DNA from: Actinomycetota bacterium
GTDB lineage: Bacteria > Actinomycetota > Actinomycetes > Nanopelagicales > Nanopelagicaceae
Assembly (NCBI GenBank): GCA_016870975.1
Contig: VGAE01000004.1
Coordinates: forward strand, 32,225 to 96,224
Length of the DNA stretch: 64,000 bases
Reading direction: 5' to 3'
Part shown: positions 48,511 through 55,816 of the stretch, one piece after another
Layout: every line of letters begins with the position of its first letter
How positions within the stretch are numbered: position 1 is the first letter of the stretch
Notes under the pieces: model-generated
Seen by the model: only the letters and a program-made list of their open reading frames with translations
What the model was told of the DNA's origin: nothing
The model's database searches: none
Made by a program: the position numbers and the translations under genes

Positions 48511-50147
48511 TCGCTTACTTTATTCTGCTTATGCGATAACACCCATTGTCCTGAAGCTATAAATACGAAAAGTAGGGTGAAATACCAGGTGGGTATCGCT
48601 TCAGCGAGACCTAAAATAAGCAAAATTCCAATTACTAGAACTCGCCCGCCCAAATAAAGACCGGCAACTTGAAGCCAGATCGGCTTCTTCTCATTTTGTA
48701 ACGCTCTATATAAGGAATCGTAGTGATGAAAAAGAATCGCAAATAAGAGAAGGAAGGTGTTTGCGCCCATCAAGCCTTGCGATTGAAAAATTGAAATCAA
48801 AATGAAACTCTCAATTGCTACCCAGATGGAAGGTTCTATCCAACTAGAGCGTGTGAAAAGAGTCTTTTTGATCCCAAGTAGATCTAACTGATTGATAATT
48901 AGATTACTTGGTAATCTAGTTCTTTCCATCTTCCCGGTGCGAATGATTTGGCCACGATACACAACTATTGCTGAAATCAAGGCAAGGATCGGCATAGCGG
49001 TAAAGGTAAAGGTTGCTCCACCCATCACGGCGGTAGCGCTGATTACTAGCCAACGCTCTCCGATTGGAAATTGGATTATTTTGCCCAACCAATAACGCAA
49101 CCTTCCCTTTGATAATCTTTCACTCGGAATAATTCCATCAAATTCCGCCATAAACTCGACTGGGACCTTTAACAATTCCTCGTTGCGAATCTTTACAGAT
49201 TGTGCGAAGTTGTAATCCGTAAGATGGCGGAATGTCTGAATTAACATCATAAGAATTGCTGGTAGCCATAGATCTTTTCCTTCACGCGCCGCTCCGTAAG
49301 CTAAGCCAAAGAAGACCAGATACTCCTTGACGCGATCTGTTACTGCATCTAACCAAGCCCCTAAACTGGAAAACTTTCTGGTGTAGCGAGCTAATTCACC
49401 GTCAACGCAGTCAACGATGATGCTTAATTGCAGTAGGAGCGCTCCGATTAAAGTTGTTACAAATTCACCTTTTGAGAAGGAGTATGCCGAATACAGGCCA
49501 ATTGCAAAAGAAAGTAACGTTACCTGATTTGGCGTTGCGCCAATTCTTACAGCTACCCAGGTAAGAATTTTTGAAAATTTGCGCAAGAAAAAGACTGAAA
49601 AGAAACCGTCATTAGCGCGGTTTACCATGCTTAATCGAACTCGTTCAATATTTAGGTTGTCTATCTCCTTTTTTATTTCTGCACGCTGTTTGGCATCATC
49701 ATTTCTGGAATAAGGAGCGCCCCAGATATCGACGGCATCTACGCGAATAGCAGCACGAACTAGCGCAACCAGGGCAAGATCTAAGGCATGGCCTTTCGCG
49801 CCATAGCCAGCTGCCTTATTAAGAGTTTCGATTATTTCTATCCGATTAAAGCGCGAGAGAAATAATGCGCCTACGAAATCTCGATTTCCGATTGTGACCT
49901 TATGTGAAGCGGATGATGCACTTGCCACCCGGTTCTGGCGACTTAATGTATCTCCATTCTTCTGAACTGCGACTAAAGCCGCCGAAGCCTTACGAGGATA
50001 ATCTGTTAATAACTCAATATGGGGTTCTGCAAGAACAGTGCGCGAATCTAATAAAAGTAAGTCTCCGCTTCTTTGATTTAATTCATCGACTATTTGCGCT
50101 AAAGAGGTATCCTCGTTGACAATCAAGGATCTAATCGCGCTATTCAT
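48507..50147 (-). CDS. CDP-alcohol phosphatidyltransferase with N-terminal soluble domain
   Basis: Residues 1-170 form a soluble domain of nucleotidyltransferase-like look, but without a G-x-G-T-R-L loop. A CDP-OH-P-transferase membrane domain with a complete motif (D-CV-DG-EL-AR-(8)-G-AWL-D-AVT-D) follows near residue 245. After it come further helices up to residue 546, as in actinobacterial proteins carrying a DUF5941-like tail. It probably transfers a phospho-alcohol from a CDP-alcohol to a lipid or polyol. The upstream divergent gene may make the CDP donor. Confidence 0.85.
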   Translation of the reverse strand: MNSAIRSLIVNEDTSLAQIVDELNQRSGDLLLLDSRTVLAEPHIELLTDYPRKASAALVAVQKNGDTLSRQNRVASASSASHKVTIGNRDFVGALFLSRFNRIEIIETLNKAAGYGAKGHALDLALVALVRAAIRVDAVDIWGAPYSRNDDAKQRAEIKKEIDNLNIERVRLSMVNRANDGFFSVFFLRKFSKILTWVAVRIGATPNQVTLLSFAIGLYSAYSFSKGEFVTTLIGALLLQLSIIVDCVDGELARYTRKFSSLGAWLDAVTDRVKEYLVFFGLAYGAAREGKDLWLPAILMMLIQTFRHLTDYNFAQSVKIRNEELLKVPVEFMAEFDGIIPSERLSKGRLRYWLGKIIQFPIGERWLVISATAVMGGATFTFTAMPILALISAIVVYRGQIIRTGKMERTRLPSNLIINQLDLLGIKKTLFTRSSWIEPSIWVAIESFILISIFQSQGLMGANTFLLLFAILFHHYDSLYRALQNEKKPIWLQVAGLYLGGRVLVIGILLILGLAEAIPTWYFTLLFVFIASGQWVLSHKQNKVSE

Positions 50148-50153
50148 CTAGAG

Positions 50154-50160
50154 TAGTATA
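50154..50160. promoter_or_regulatory. Overlapping divergent -10 boxes (bidirectional leaderless promoter)
   Basis: The 18-bp gap 50148-50165 holds TAGTAT (50154-50159, + strand) 6 nt before the ATG at 50166. It also holds TATACT (50160-50155, - strand) 7 nt before the ATG at 50147. The two hexamers share five bases, so both genes are driven from one site and probably exclude each other. Confidence 0.6.
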
Positions 50161-50165
50161 AATCT

Positions 50166-50861
50166 ATGGCCATCCAAGTAGTAATTCTTGCAGCGGGAAT
50201 GGGTACTCGACTTGGAAAACCTTGGCCTAAACCACTAACCCCACTCGCTGATGGCCGTTCTATTTTGCAGCAACAGATTGAAAATGTCCGCAGTGTTTTC
50301 TCAGACTCAGCTCGAATCTCAATAGTGGTCGGTTTTAAACTTGAAATGATTATGGAAGCTCACCCAGATGTTTCTTTCATCTACAACGAGGCCTATGACC
50401 AGACCAATACCTCAAAGAGTCTTTTAAAGGCTCTGCGCGCCTCTCAAGAAAGCGGAGTGCTCTGGATGAATGGTGACGTTGTCTTCGATGCTCGAGTTCT
50501 CGATAGAGTGAAAGATCGAATCATTGGAGAAAAGTCTTTCGTCTGTGTAAATACCGCCACCGTAGGCGAAGAAGAGATTAAGTACACCTTAGATTCAGAG
50601 GGCAATATCAAACTTCTCTCTAAACAGGTAAAGGAAGCTCCTGGTGAAGCCGTTGGTATAAATTTTGTTTCAAAGGGCGATAAGGCTGCCGTTATTAAAG
50701 AGCTGACTAGCTGTGCTGATAATGAATATTTTGAGCGTGGATTGGAACTAGCCATTGAATGTTCAAAGATTGAGATTGAACCCGTTGATATCTCAGATCT
50801 TTTTGCGGTCGAAGTTGATTTTCAGGCTGATCTAGATCGAGCAAATTCACAACTCCACTAG
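50166..50861 (+). CDS. Nucleotidyltransferase (phosphocholine/sugar-1-phosphate cytidylyltransferase-like)
   Basis: A 231-residue NTP-transferase with the activating loop LAAGMGTRLGKPWPKPLTPL. The central NEAYDQTNTSKSLLKAL recalls LicC/IPCT-type enzymes, and WMNGDVVFD supplies the metal-binding aspartate. It should join a phospho-alcohol or sugar-1-phosphate to CTP or another NTP. Divergent from the two CDP-alcohol phosphatidyltransferases, it is the likely source of their CDP-linked substrate. Confidence 0.88.
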   Translation: MAIQVVILAAGMGTRLGKPWPKPLTPLADGRSILQQQIENVRSVFSDSARISIVVGFKLEMIMEAHPDVSFIYNEAYDQTNTSKSLLKALRASQESGVLWMNGDVVFDARVLDRVKDRIIGEKSFVCVNTATVGEEEIKYTLDSEGNIKLLSKQVKEAPGEAVGINFVSKGDKAAVIKELTSCADNEYFERGLELAIECSKIEIEPVDISDLFAVEVDFQADLDRANSQLH

Positions 50862-50902
50862 GAGCGATGAGTTTTACCCGTCTGACGGAGATTCATAAAT
50901 CC

Positions 50903-51481
50903 TTAATTGACGCCCGCAAAACCTGCACCGATAACTAGTCCTAGCCAGAGAACATGGAATATCGGCATAAATCCAGTTATCGTTACAATCGATGCTTTTT
51001 GATTTAAATCCTCGGTATTAGCGCTCTTCAGTCGTAATAACTCCTGAATCACGCTAGATAAAATCAAAAACGTTCCAAACCAGGCAACCATGCAATAAGG
51101 GCAGAGCGCGCCAATTACAAAGGTGGTTTGGTATGCCAGCCAGTGAGAGAAGAGAACTGATAAGGCAACTCCGAAAAGCGCAATTTTCCAGAACCAAGCT
51201 GGGAATTGAATATCAGCAAATAGCGCGACGGCAATCACAATAAATATGGCAAAAGCTCCGATGCCAATAAGTGAATTTGGAAAACCAAATACTTCAGCTT
51301 GCTTCGAAAGTATGACACTCTTGCAACTCAAAGTTTCTGAAATATTGCAGGAGGGTACAAAATTTGCATCTTTAAGCAATTTTAATTTATCTATAGTCAA
51401 GAGAAATGACGCAACAAAACCGGCAACGGAACCGATTAACATAAAGGCTCCGGTGAATTTTCTAGCTGTTAAAGTTGGCAT
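50903..51481 (-). CDS. Vitamin K epoxide reductase (VKOR) family protein
   Basis: A four to five-helix membrane protein of 192 residues with C45 and C53 in the exported loop and the quinone-side CPYC (C127, C130). Bacterial VKOR re-oxidises a DsbA-like thioredoxin and passes electrons to menaquinone, allowing disulfide formation outside the membrane. No thioredoxin partner is adjacent. It precedes tRNA-Arg(TCG) by position and is read leftwards. Confidence 0.93.
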   Translation of the reverse strand: MPTLTARKFTGAFMLIGSVAGFVASFLLTIDKLKLLKDANFVPSCNISETLSCKSVILSKQAEVFGFPNSLIGIGAFAIFIVIAVALFADIQFPAWFWKIALFGVALSVLFSHWLAYQTTFVIGALCPYCMVAWFGTFLILSSVIQELLRLKSANTEDLNQKASIVTITGFMPIFHVLWLGLVIGAGFAGVN

Positions 51482-51500
51482 AATAGCCCAAGTCTACAAG

Positions 51501-51573
51501 CGCGCCCGGAGGGACTCGAACCCCCAACCCTCAGATCCGAAGTCTGATGCTCTATCCATTGAGCTACGGGCGC
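51501..51573 (-). tRNA. tRNA-Arg (anticodon TCG)
   Basis: The minus strand gives acceptor GCGCCCG/CGGGCGC, D arm, anticodon stem TCAGA/TCTGA with loop CTTCGGA (TCG) and T arm GGGGGTTCGAGTCCC. No CCA is encoded after the G discriminator. Confidence 0.94.
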
Positions 51574-51655
51574 TAACGAGGAGATTCTAACCTTTAGCAC
51601 CACCTTAGATAACCCTGATATTTACTCTCAAAAGGCGCTCAATCCAACAACTTGT

Positions 51656-51661
51656 TAGTCT
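51656..51661 (+). promoter_or_regulatory. -10 box TAGTCT of a leaderless transcript
   Basis: TAGTCT ends 6 nt before the ATG at 51668 with no ribosome-binding site between them. Confidence 0.55.
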
Positions 51662-51667
51662 GTAAAC

Positions 51668-52777
51668 ATGTTCGGAATGGCAGCATTTCTCATACTCGCA
51701 ACTTTTCTAATTTCCTTTAACGCAAGCGTAACCGTTCGCATTGGAGATTTAGATCTAAAAACTAGTTTTGTTGATGTCAAAGTTGCTCGATCACTCGGCG
51801 GAAATGAGAGAGGCCCAGCACTTGGAGTACTCTCAAATGGTTCTCTAATTCTTGGCGGTGGAGATAAAGGCGGAACCCTATTTCTCTGGAGTGAGAAAGA
51901 TGCAAAATTAAGAACGCTCGGGGATTTCATAAATCCTAAAGAACGTATACGTGATTCACGATTCGCTATCACTGATATCGCAGTACTTAAGGAGAATGTT
52001 AATTCTGCAAACATTTTGATTTCATTTCCGAGATTAACTAATAGAAACTGCGTCGAGGTTGTTGTAGACGAAATCTCATTAAATCTGACTGCAACAAGTG
52101 CCAAGAAGATAAATCGTTGGTTCACAAGCAAACCTTGCGTACCGGTTTCAGCCGTTCAACATGCGGCGGGACGAATGGAAGTAATAAATAATAAATCCGT
52201 ATATCTAACTATTGGCGATCTGGGTTACCGAAAAATTGATTCGAGGAGCTTAAGAGGCGATCTTGGATCAGTTTTTAAAATCTCTAAGAAGAAAATTGAG
52301 AAGATTTCATCTGGACATCGAAATCAACAAGGAATTCTTCTGGTTGATGGAAACACCTTAATCACATCCGAACATGGACCTCGTGGTGGCGACGAGATAA
52401 ACGTCATTGAAAAAGGTACAGATTACGGTTGGCCCTTCGTAACTTACGGAGAGCCATACACTCAAGGTGATTACGTAATTCCGAGAGAAACTGGAACTCA
52501 TAAGGGTTTTCGTGAACCAATAAAAGTCTGGACGCCTTCGATTGCTCCCACTGAATTAATTCAGCTTCCTATAAACGGATTTGGAAAATATTCGGGTGGA
52601 ATTGCTATGGGGACTTTGCGTGAAATGGCTTTGGTATTTATGAAGTTTGAAAATGGCAAAATCACTTCAAGCGAAGAAGTAAATATTGGTGCTCGAATTC
52701 GAGATCTAGACGTCTTGCCAGATCAACGAATAGTTGCTTCGACCGATGATGGTCGACTCTTGTTTATATCAAAGTGA
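51668..52777 (+). CDS. PQQ-type soluble aldose/glucose dehydrogenase family protein
   Basis: An exported six-bladed propeller of the GDH-B/YliI family, 369 residues, with an uncleaved or signal-type N-terminus. Seen are SGHRNQQGILLVDGNTLITSEHG (catalytic His and Asn region), PRGGDEINVIEKGTDYGWP (calcium and PQQ contacts) and a late RIRDLDVLPDQRI. It would oxidise sugars outside the cell if PQQ is supplied; no pqq genes are in the window. Its stop overlaps the heliorhodopsin stop by 9 bp, convergent. Confidence 0.9.
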   Translation: MFGMAAFLILATFLISFNASVTVRIGDLDLKTSFVDVKVARSLGGNERGPALGVLSNGSLILGGGDKGGTLFLWSEKDAKLRTLGDFINPKERIRDSRFAITDIAVLKENVNSANILISFPRLTNRNCVEVVVDEISLNLTATSAKKINRWFTSKPCVPVSAVQHAAGRMEVINNKSVYLTIGDLGYRKIDSRSLRGDLGSVFKISKKKIEKISSGHRNQQGILLVDGNTLITSEHGPRGGDEINVIEKGTDYGWPFVTYGEPYTQGDYVIPRETGTHKGFREPIKVWTPSIAPTELIQLPINGFGKYSGGIAMGTLREMALVFMKFENGKITSSEEVNIGARIRDLDVLPDQRIVASTDDGRLLFISK

Positions 52778-53554
52778 ACTTGTTGCTAACACGCCTGCAA
52801 AAATCTGCCAAGCCAGCGCTGACTTAGCAATAAATGAAAGCGTTATGTAAGCCCGCTCGCCCACTAGATAATCCGCAAATCTTCCAATTTTTTTGTATTG
52901 AAGCCATTGAACTATCGCAAAAGAGTTAAAGAATAAAAAGAGCGAGAAGACCACACCGTAGACAAATCCCGGTGCTTCAGCACTGCTGCCAGGCGAGAAA
53001 AGCAACCAGAACATAGCAATCCAAGGAACGATTCCAGCAATACAACCAAACCAGAATGGCAAGAGGCTACCTTTTCCTGGTTCCTCATACTTCTCTTGCA
53101 ACCAACCAAAAAGAATCATTGCGATATTTGCGCCCGCAATTGCAATTAATGCTACGACATCCCAAACCGCATTAATCATAGAAATTAAGATGATCATCAA
53201 AGTCGATGAAATTGAATACTCGATCCAGCGAGCAATATTTCTCATATTGCTGAGGTCATTCGCATACTTCTTGAAGCCAGGACCAACAATCCAGAAATGA
53301 GCAATTGCACTAAGTAAAGAAAATAGAGCCACGCCTAGGGCAATCGGAAGATTAAATAATGAAACCTCTTCAAACTTTGCCCCCGGAATCGGGGCATCCA
53401 ATAAATAACTTACAGATACCGGAAGGGCAAAATCATTCGCTAAAGCAACTATTGCGATTGCTTGGATTAAGTGAAAGATACCCGCAATAGCGTTATATCT
53501 TCTCAAACCCTTTAGTCGTTCTGCTGGAATTTGGATTGGTGATGATGCGGCCAT
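52769..53554 (-). CDS. Heliorhodopsin
   Basis: A seven-helix retinal protein of the heliorhodopsin family, distinct from type 1 rhodopsins and inserted with the N-terminus inside. Family blocks are LRRYNAIAGIFHLIQA, RWIEYSISSTLM (counter-ion E112) and FNSFAIVQWLQY. The retinal Schiff-base Lys is K244 in FIAKSALAWQIF. 261 residues; SD AGGAG before ATG at 53554. Heliorhodopsins show slow photocycles and do not pump; sensory or regulatory roles are proposed. No partner gene is adjacent apart from the convergent sugar dehydrogenase. Confidence 0.97.
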   Translation of the reverse strand: MAASSPIQIPAERLKGLRRYNAIAGIFHLIQAIAIVALANDFALPVSVSYLLDAPIPGAKFEEVSLFNLPIALGVALFSLLSAIAHFWIVGPGFKKYANDLSNMRNIARWIEYSISSTLMIILISMINAVWDVVALIAIAGANIAMILFGWLQEKYEEPGKGSLLPFWFGCIAGIVPWIAMFWLLFSPGSSAEAPGFVYGVVFSLFLFFNSFAIVQWLQYKKIGRFADYLVGERAYITLSFIAKSALAWQIFAGVLATSSL

Positions 53555-53581
53555 TTGGCTCTCCTAGCTCTTACTAATTGG

Positions 53582-53627
53582 TTGGCGCGCCCGAAGGGAT
53601 TCGAACCCCTAACCTTCTGATCCGTAG
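53582..53627 (-). repeat. Left attachment repeat (orphan 3' half of tRNA-Arg)
   Basis: 46 bp identical to 55740-55785, covering CCA, acceptor 3' strand, T arm, variable loop and anticodon loop of tRNA-Arg(ACG). Upstream on the minus strand the tRNA does not continue directly, so this is not a functional tRNA. Confidence 0.9.
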
Positions 53628-53970
53628 CTTGTGAACTTCTAGGAACTGCGTTCATCTAGAAATTCACTAAGTCTCTGACGTGCTTTACAGCAGTCAGAGG
53701 ACCAGACGCTCTATCCGTATATCTTTTCTAAGTATGTCGCAGAAATGTTTGTGCGGCAAGAACCCCAAAACCAGACCCCACGTTGCTTATTAGCAACGCA
53801 GTGCCGGATGTACTACCCCTCTAGAAAAGTCGACTAAAAAGAATCCTGCCTATTCCGTACTTTTTGTTTCACTACTATCCTGTCTAGGTGTCCTGGATAC
53901 AGAAAATTTCCTCTCCACAGAGAGTATAAGCAATTGAAATAGAAAAAATTTAATTATCTGGTACTTGTAT
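53628..53970 (-). other. Hairpin-rich non-coding region inside the island
   Basis: No gene is seen in these 343 bases. Three strong inverted repeats are present: 53631-53667 (12-bp arms, one mismatch), 53673-53699 (CTCTGAC/GTCAGAG plus inner TGC/GCA) and 53781-53798 (CGTTGCT/AGCAACG). The 11-mer at 53708-53718 equals the D-arm sequence of tRNA-Arg at 55792-55802. The first two hairpins thus lie between the 3' half and a D-arm-like piece of a tRNA. The third could be a terminator for the secreted-protein gene. Confidence 0.5.
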
Positions 53971-55605
53971 CTACTTCTTTTTAAATCCTTTTGGACATTT
54001 TGGATTAACCGCAGTTACTTTTTTAGTGCTCTTACCCTTAACACAGGTTATAGTCTTTTTAGCGGCCACTAGTGTTGGAATTTGATTTGAAATTTCGCTA
54101 AATGCATACGCTGTGGTTGGACTTGGTCGCTCTCCTACTCTTATTGAATAACCCCGATCACTACTACTTGGGGTGTAGGAGGAGTTGGTGGCCCCTGGAA
54201 TATTGGTACAGCTAGTAGCTGATATACATCTTTGCCAAACATATGAAATATTAGAGATTGCTAATCCCTCCCAGGCACCTTTGAAAATATCTATTTTATC
54301 TCCAATATATGCGGAGGATAAAAGTGTTGGTGGAATAACATTTGTATAAGCCTTTTTGATAATTGGGGTTTGATTGCTAAATGCTTCAACATTTTTTTGT
54401 GAGTAGGGTGCGATGATCTTTACCCTAATTGTCTTGCCAACATCAGTGCTACTTGCAGTATAAGTAGCTGAGGTGGCGGATGGAATATCGCTGCAACTTA
54501 TAGCAGTAGTGCAGATTTGCCATTGAGTTAATAACTTACTTTCTTCAATGCCACTCCACTGTCCCTTAGAAATTATATTGATAATCGAAGTTTCAAAGGG
54601 TGAACCTGAAACAATTGGAATACTTGTATTTACAGGTGGTGCAGTCGCTGCCACTTGTGCACTAAAGCCTGAATAAATAGTAGAGCCGCCCACCTCATTA
54701 ATTGCGGTGACTGCAACCCTTAGATATTGATTTAAATCTAATTGTGATACTAGGTAACTTGCGGTGGTAGCACCGGAAATATTTAGACAAGCTGTTATGG
54801 ATTGAATGGAGCATCTTTGCCACTGATAAAGATAGGTAGTATTTCCGGAGGTACTCCAGGTTCCTCGATCTATGGTTGCAGTTCCACCTACGTAAAGGTT
54901 TGAGGTAAAGGTTGGAGTTGATGAAACTGTTGGGCTGCCTAGTACTGGTTGAGTTGTCAATGATTTAGCAGAGCCACTAATTCTATTTGTAATATCTCTT
55001 ACAATTACATTTACCGCCAGCCTAAAACTTGCATCACTATTTTGAACTGTGTAGGTATTACTTGTGCCAGTTAAAATCACTGTGCAATTACTAGTATCAA
55101 CTGAGGTACATCTCAGCCATTGGTATTGATCACCAGTTGCTGCCGCTCCACTCCAGGTTCCTCTAGTTGCTTGTAATGCCGAACCTGGTGTTGCCACTCC
55201 AGTGATCACCGGTAACACACTTGCTTGTGGGGGTGTAACGACTGGGCCCACTAAAGAGGTAAAGACAGTTGAGCCACCGGTCGCATCTAAAGCTGTCACC
55301 GAAGCTCTTATATATCTAGTTAGATCAGATGTAGTGATTAAATATGTACCAGTAGTCCTACCTGATTGCGCTACGCAGCTGGTAGAAAGATTGGTTGAAC
55401 AGGAAAACCATTGAATATTAAAAGTTACTTGCGTACTACTCCAACTGCCAGTATTAACTGTAAGTGAGGTGCCTACAGTTGCCTCACCAGTAATACTGGG
55501 TAGAGATGTATTAGTAGGTGCAGCGGCAGCATAAGGAATACCACCGGCAAGAAATATGGCTGAAAAAGTTAATAACAAAACTTTATTACAATAAATTTTT
55601 CTCAC
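53971..55605 (-). CDS. Secreted protein with five Ig-like repeats and Lys-rich C-terminus
   Basis: Signal peptide (VLLLTFSAIFLAGGIPYAAAA), then five repeats of about 95 residues. Each opens P-x-ITGxATxGxxL and has GTWS, YQWxRC with a second Cys, a GAT-x-SYT step and a final RVxVTA. The fold is probably Ig or fibronectin-like, with one disulfide per repeat. The C-terminus is CVKGKSTKKV...CPKGFKKK, two Cys in a lysine-rich tail. It is the only gene of the tRNA-Arg island and looks AT-richer than its neighbours. A surface or adhesion role is inferred. Confidence 0.85.
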   Translation of the reverse strand: MRKIYCNKVLLLTFSAIFLAGGIPYAAAAPTNTSLPSITGEATVGTSLTVNTGSWSSTQVTFNIQWFSCSTNLSTSCVAQSGRTTGTYLITTSDLTRYIRASVTALDATGGSTVFTSLVGPVVTPPQASVLPVITGVATPGSALQATRGTWSGAAATGDQYQWLRCTSVDTSNCTVILTGTSNTYTVQNSDASFRLAVNVIVRDITNRISGSAKSLTTQPVLGSPTVSSTPTFTSNLYVGGTATIDRGTWSTSGNTTYLYQWQRCSIQSITACLNISGATTASYLVSQLDLNQYLRVAVTAINEVGGSTIYSGFSAQVAATAPPVNTSIPIVSGSPFETSIINIISKGQWSGIEESKLLTQWQICTTAISCSDIPSATSATYTASSTDVGKTIRVKIIAPYSQKNVEAFSNQTPIIKKAYTNVIPPTLLSSAYIGDKIDIFKGAWEGLAISNISYVWQRCISATSCTNIPGATNSSYTPSSSDRGYSIRVGERPSPTTAYAFSEISNQIPTLVAAKKTITCVKGKSTKKVTAVNPKCPKGFKKK

Positions 55606-55739
55606 TTAATTATCATAACTTTTTAATACAGAGAATTTGCTCAAACACGCATCGAAAAAGAATTTATTCGGCATATTTCTAAAGTATAAAGTAGCCTGAG
55701 AGTAATTTATTATATGAGTTGTGTGGTTCAGCCTAAATA

Positions 55740-55785
55740 TTGGCGCGCCCGAAGGGATTCGAACCCCTAACCTTCTGATCCGTAG
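55740..55785 (-). repeat. Right attachment repeat within tRNA-Arg(ACG)
   Basis: The second copy of the 46-bp repeat, forming the 3' half of the intact tRNA gene from position 32 of the anticodon loop to the encoded CCA. Confidence 0.9.
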
Positions 55786-55816
55786 TCAAATGCTCTATCC
55801 GTTGAGCTACGGGCGC
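55744..55816 (-). tRNA. tRNA-Arg (anticodon ACG)
   Basis: Acceptor GCGCCCG/CGGGCGC, anticodon stem TTTGA/TCAGA with loop CTACGGA (ACG, A34 expected to be inosine) and T arm GGGGTTCGAATCCC. CCA is encoded at 55743-55741. The first 10 bp of the tRNA overlap the 3' end of fprA. It is the integration site of the neighbouring island. Confidence 0.95.

Larger units (their letters stand above)
53582..55785. mobile_element. 2.2-kb genomic island at tRNA-Arg(ACG), attachment-site flanked
   Basis: A perfect 46-bp direct repeat bounds the region. The right copy is the 3' half of the intact tRNA-Arg(ACG), from the anticodon loop through CCA; the left copy stands alone. This is the footprint of tyrosine-recombinase integration into a tRNA 3' end. 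The inside holds one large secreted-protein gene and a hairpin-rich non-coding part, and no integrase. It is either a decayed element or a small cassette mobilised in trans. Confidence 0.7.

Noticed and set aside
53582..53960. tmRNA or group I intron in the hairpin-rich tRNA-like region
   Set aside because: No tag-peptide reading frame with a resume codon, no 5' partner for the acceptor strand, and the group I core elements are not present in the proper order; the perfect 46-bp repeat of a real tRNA fits integration better.
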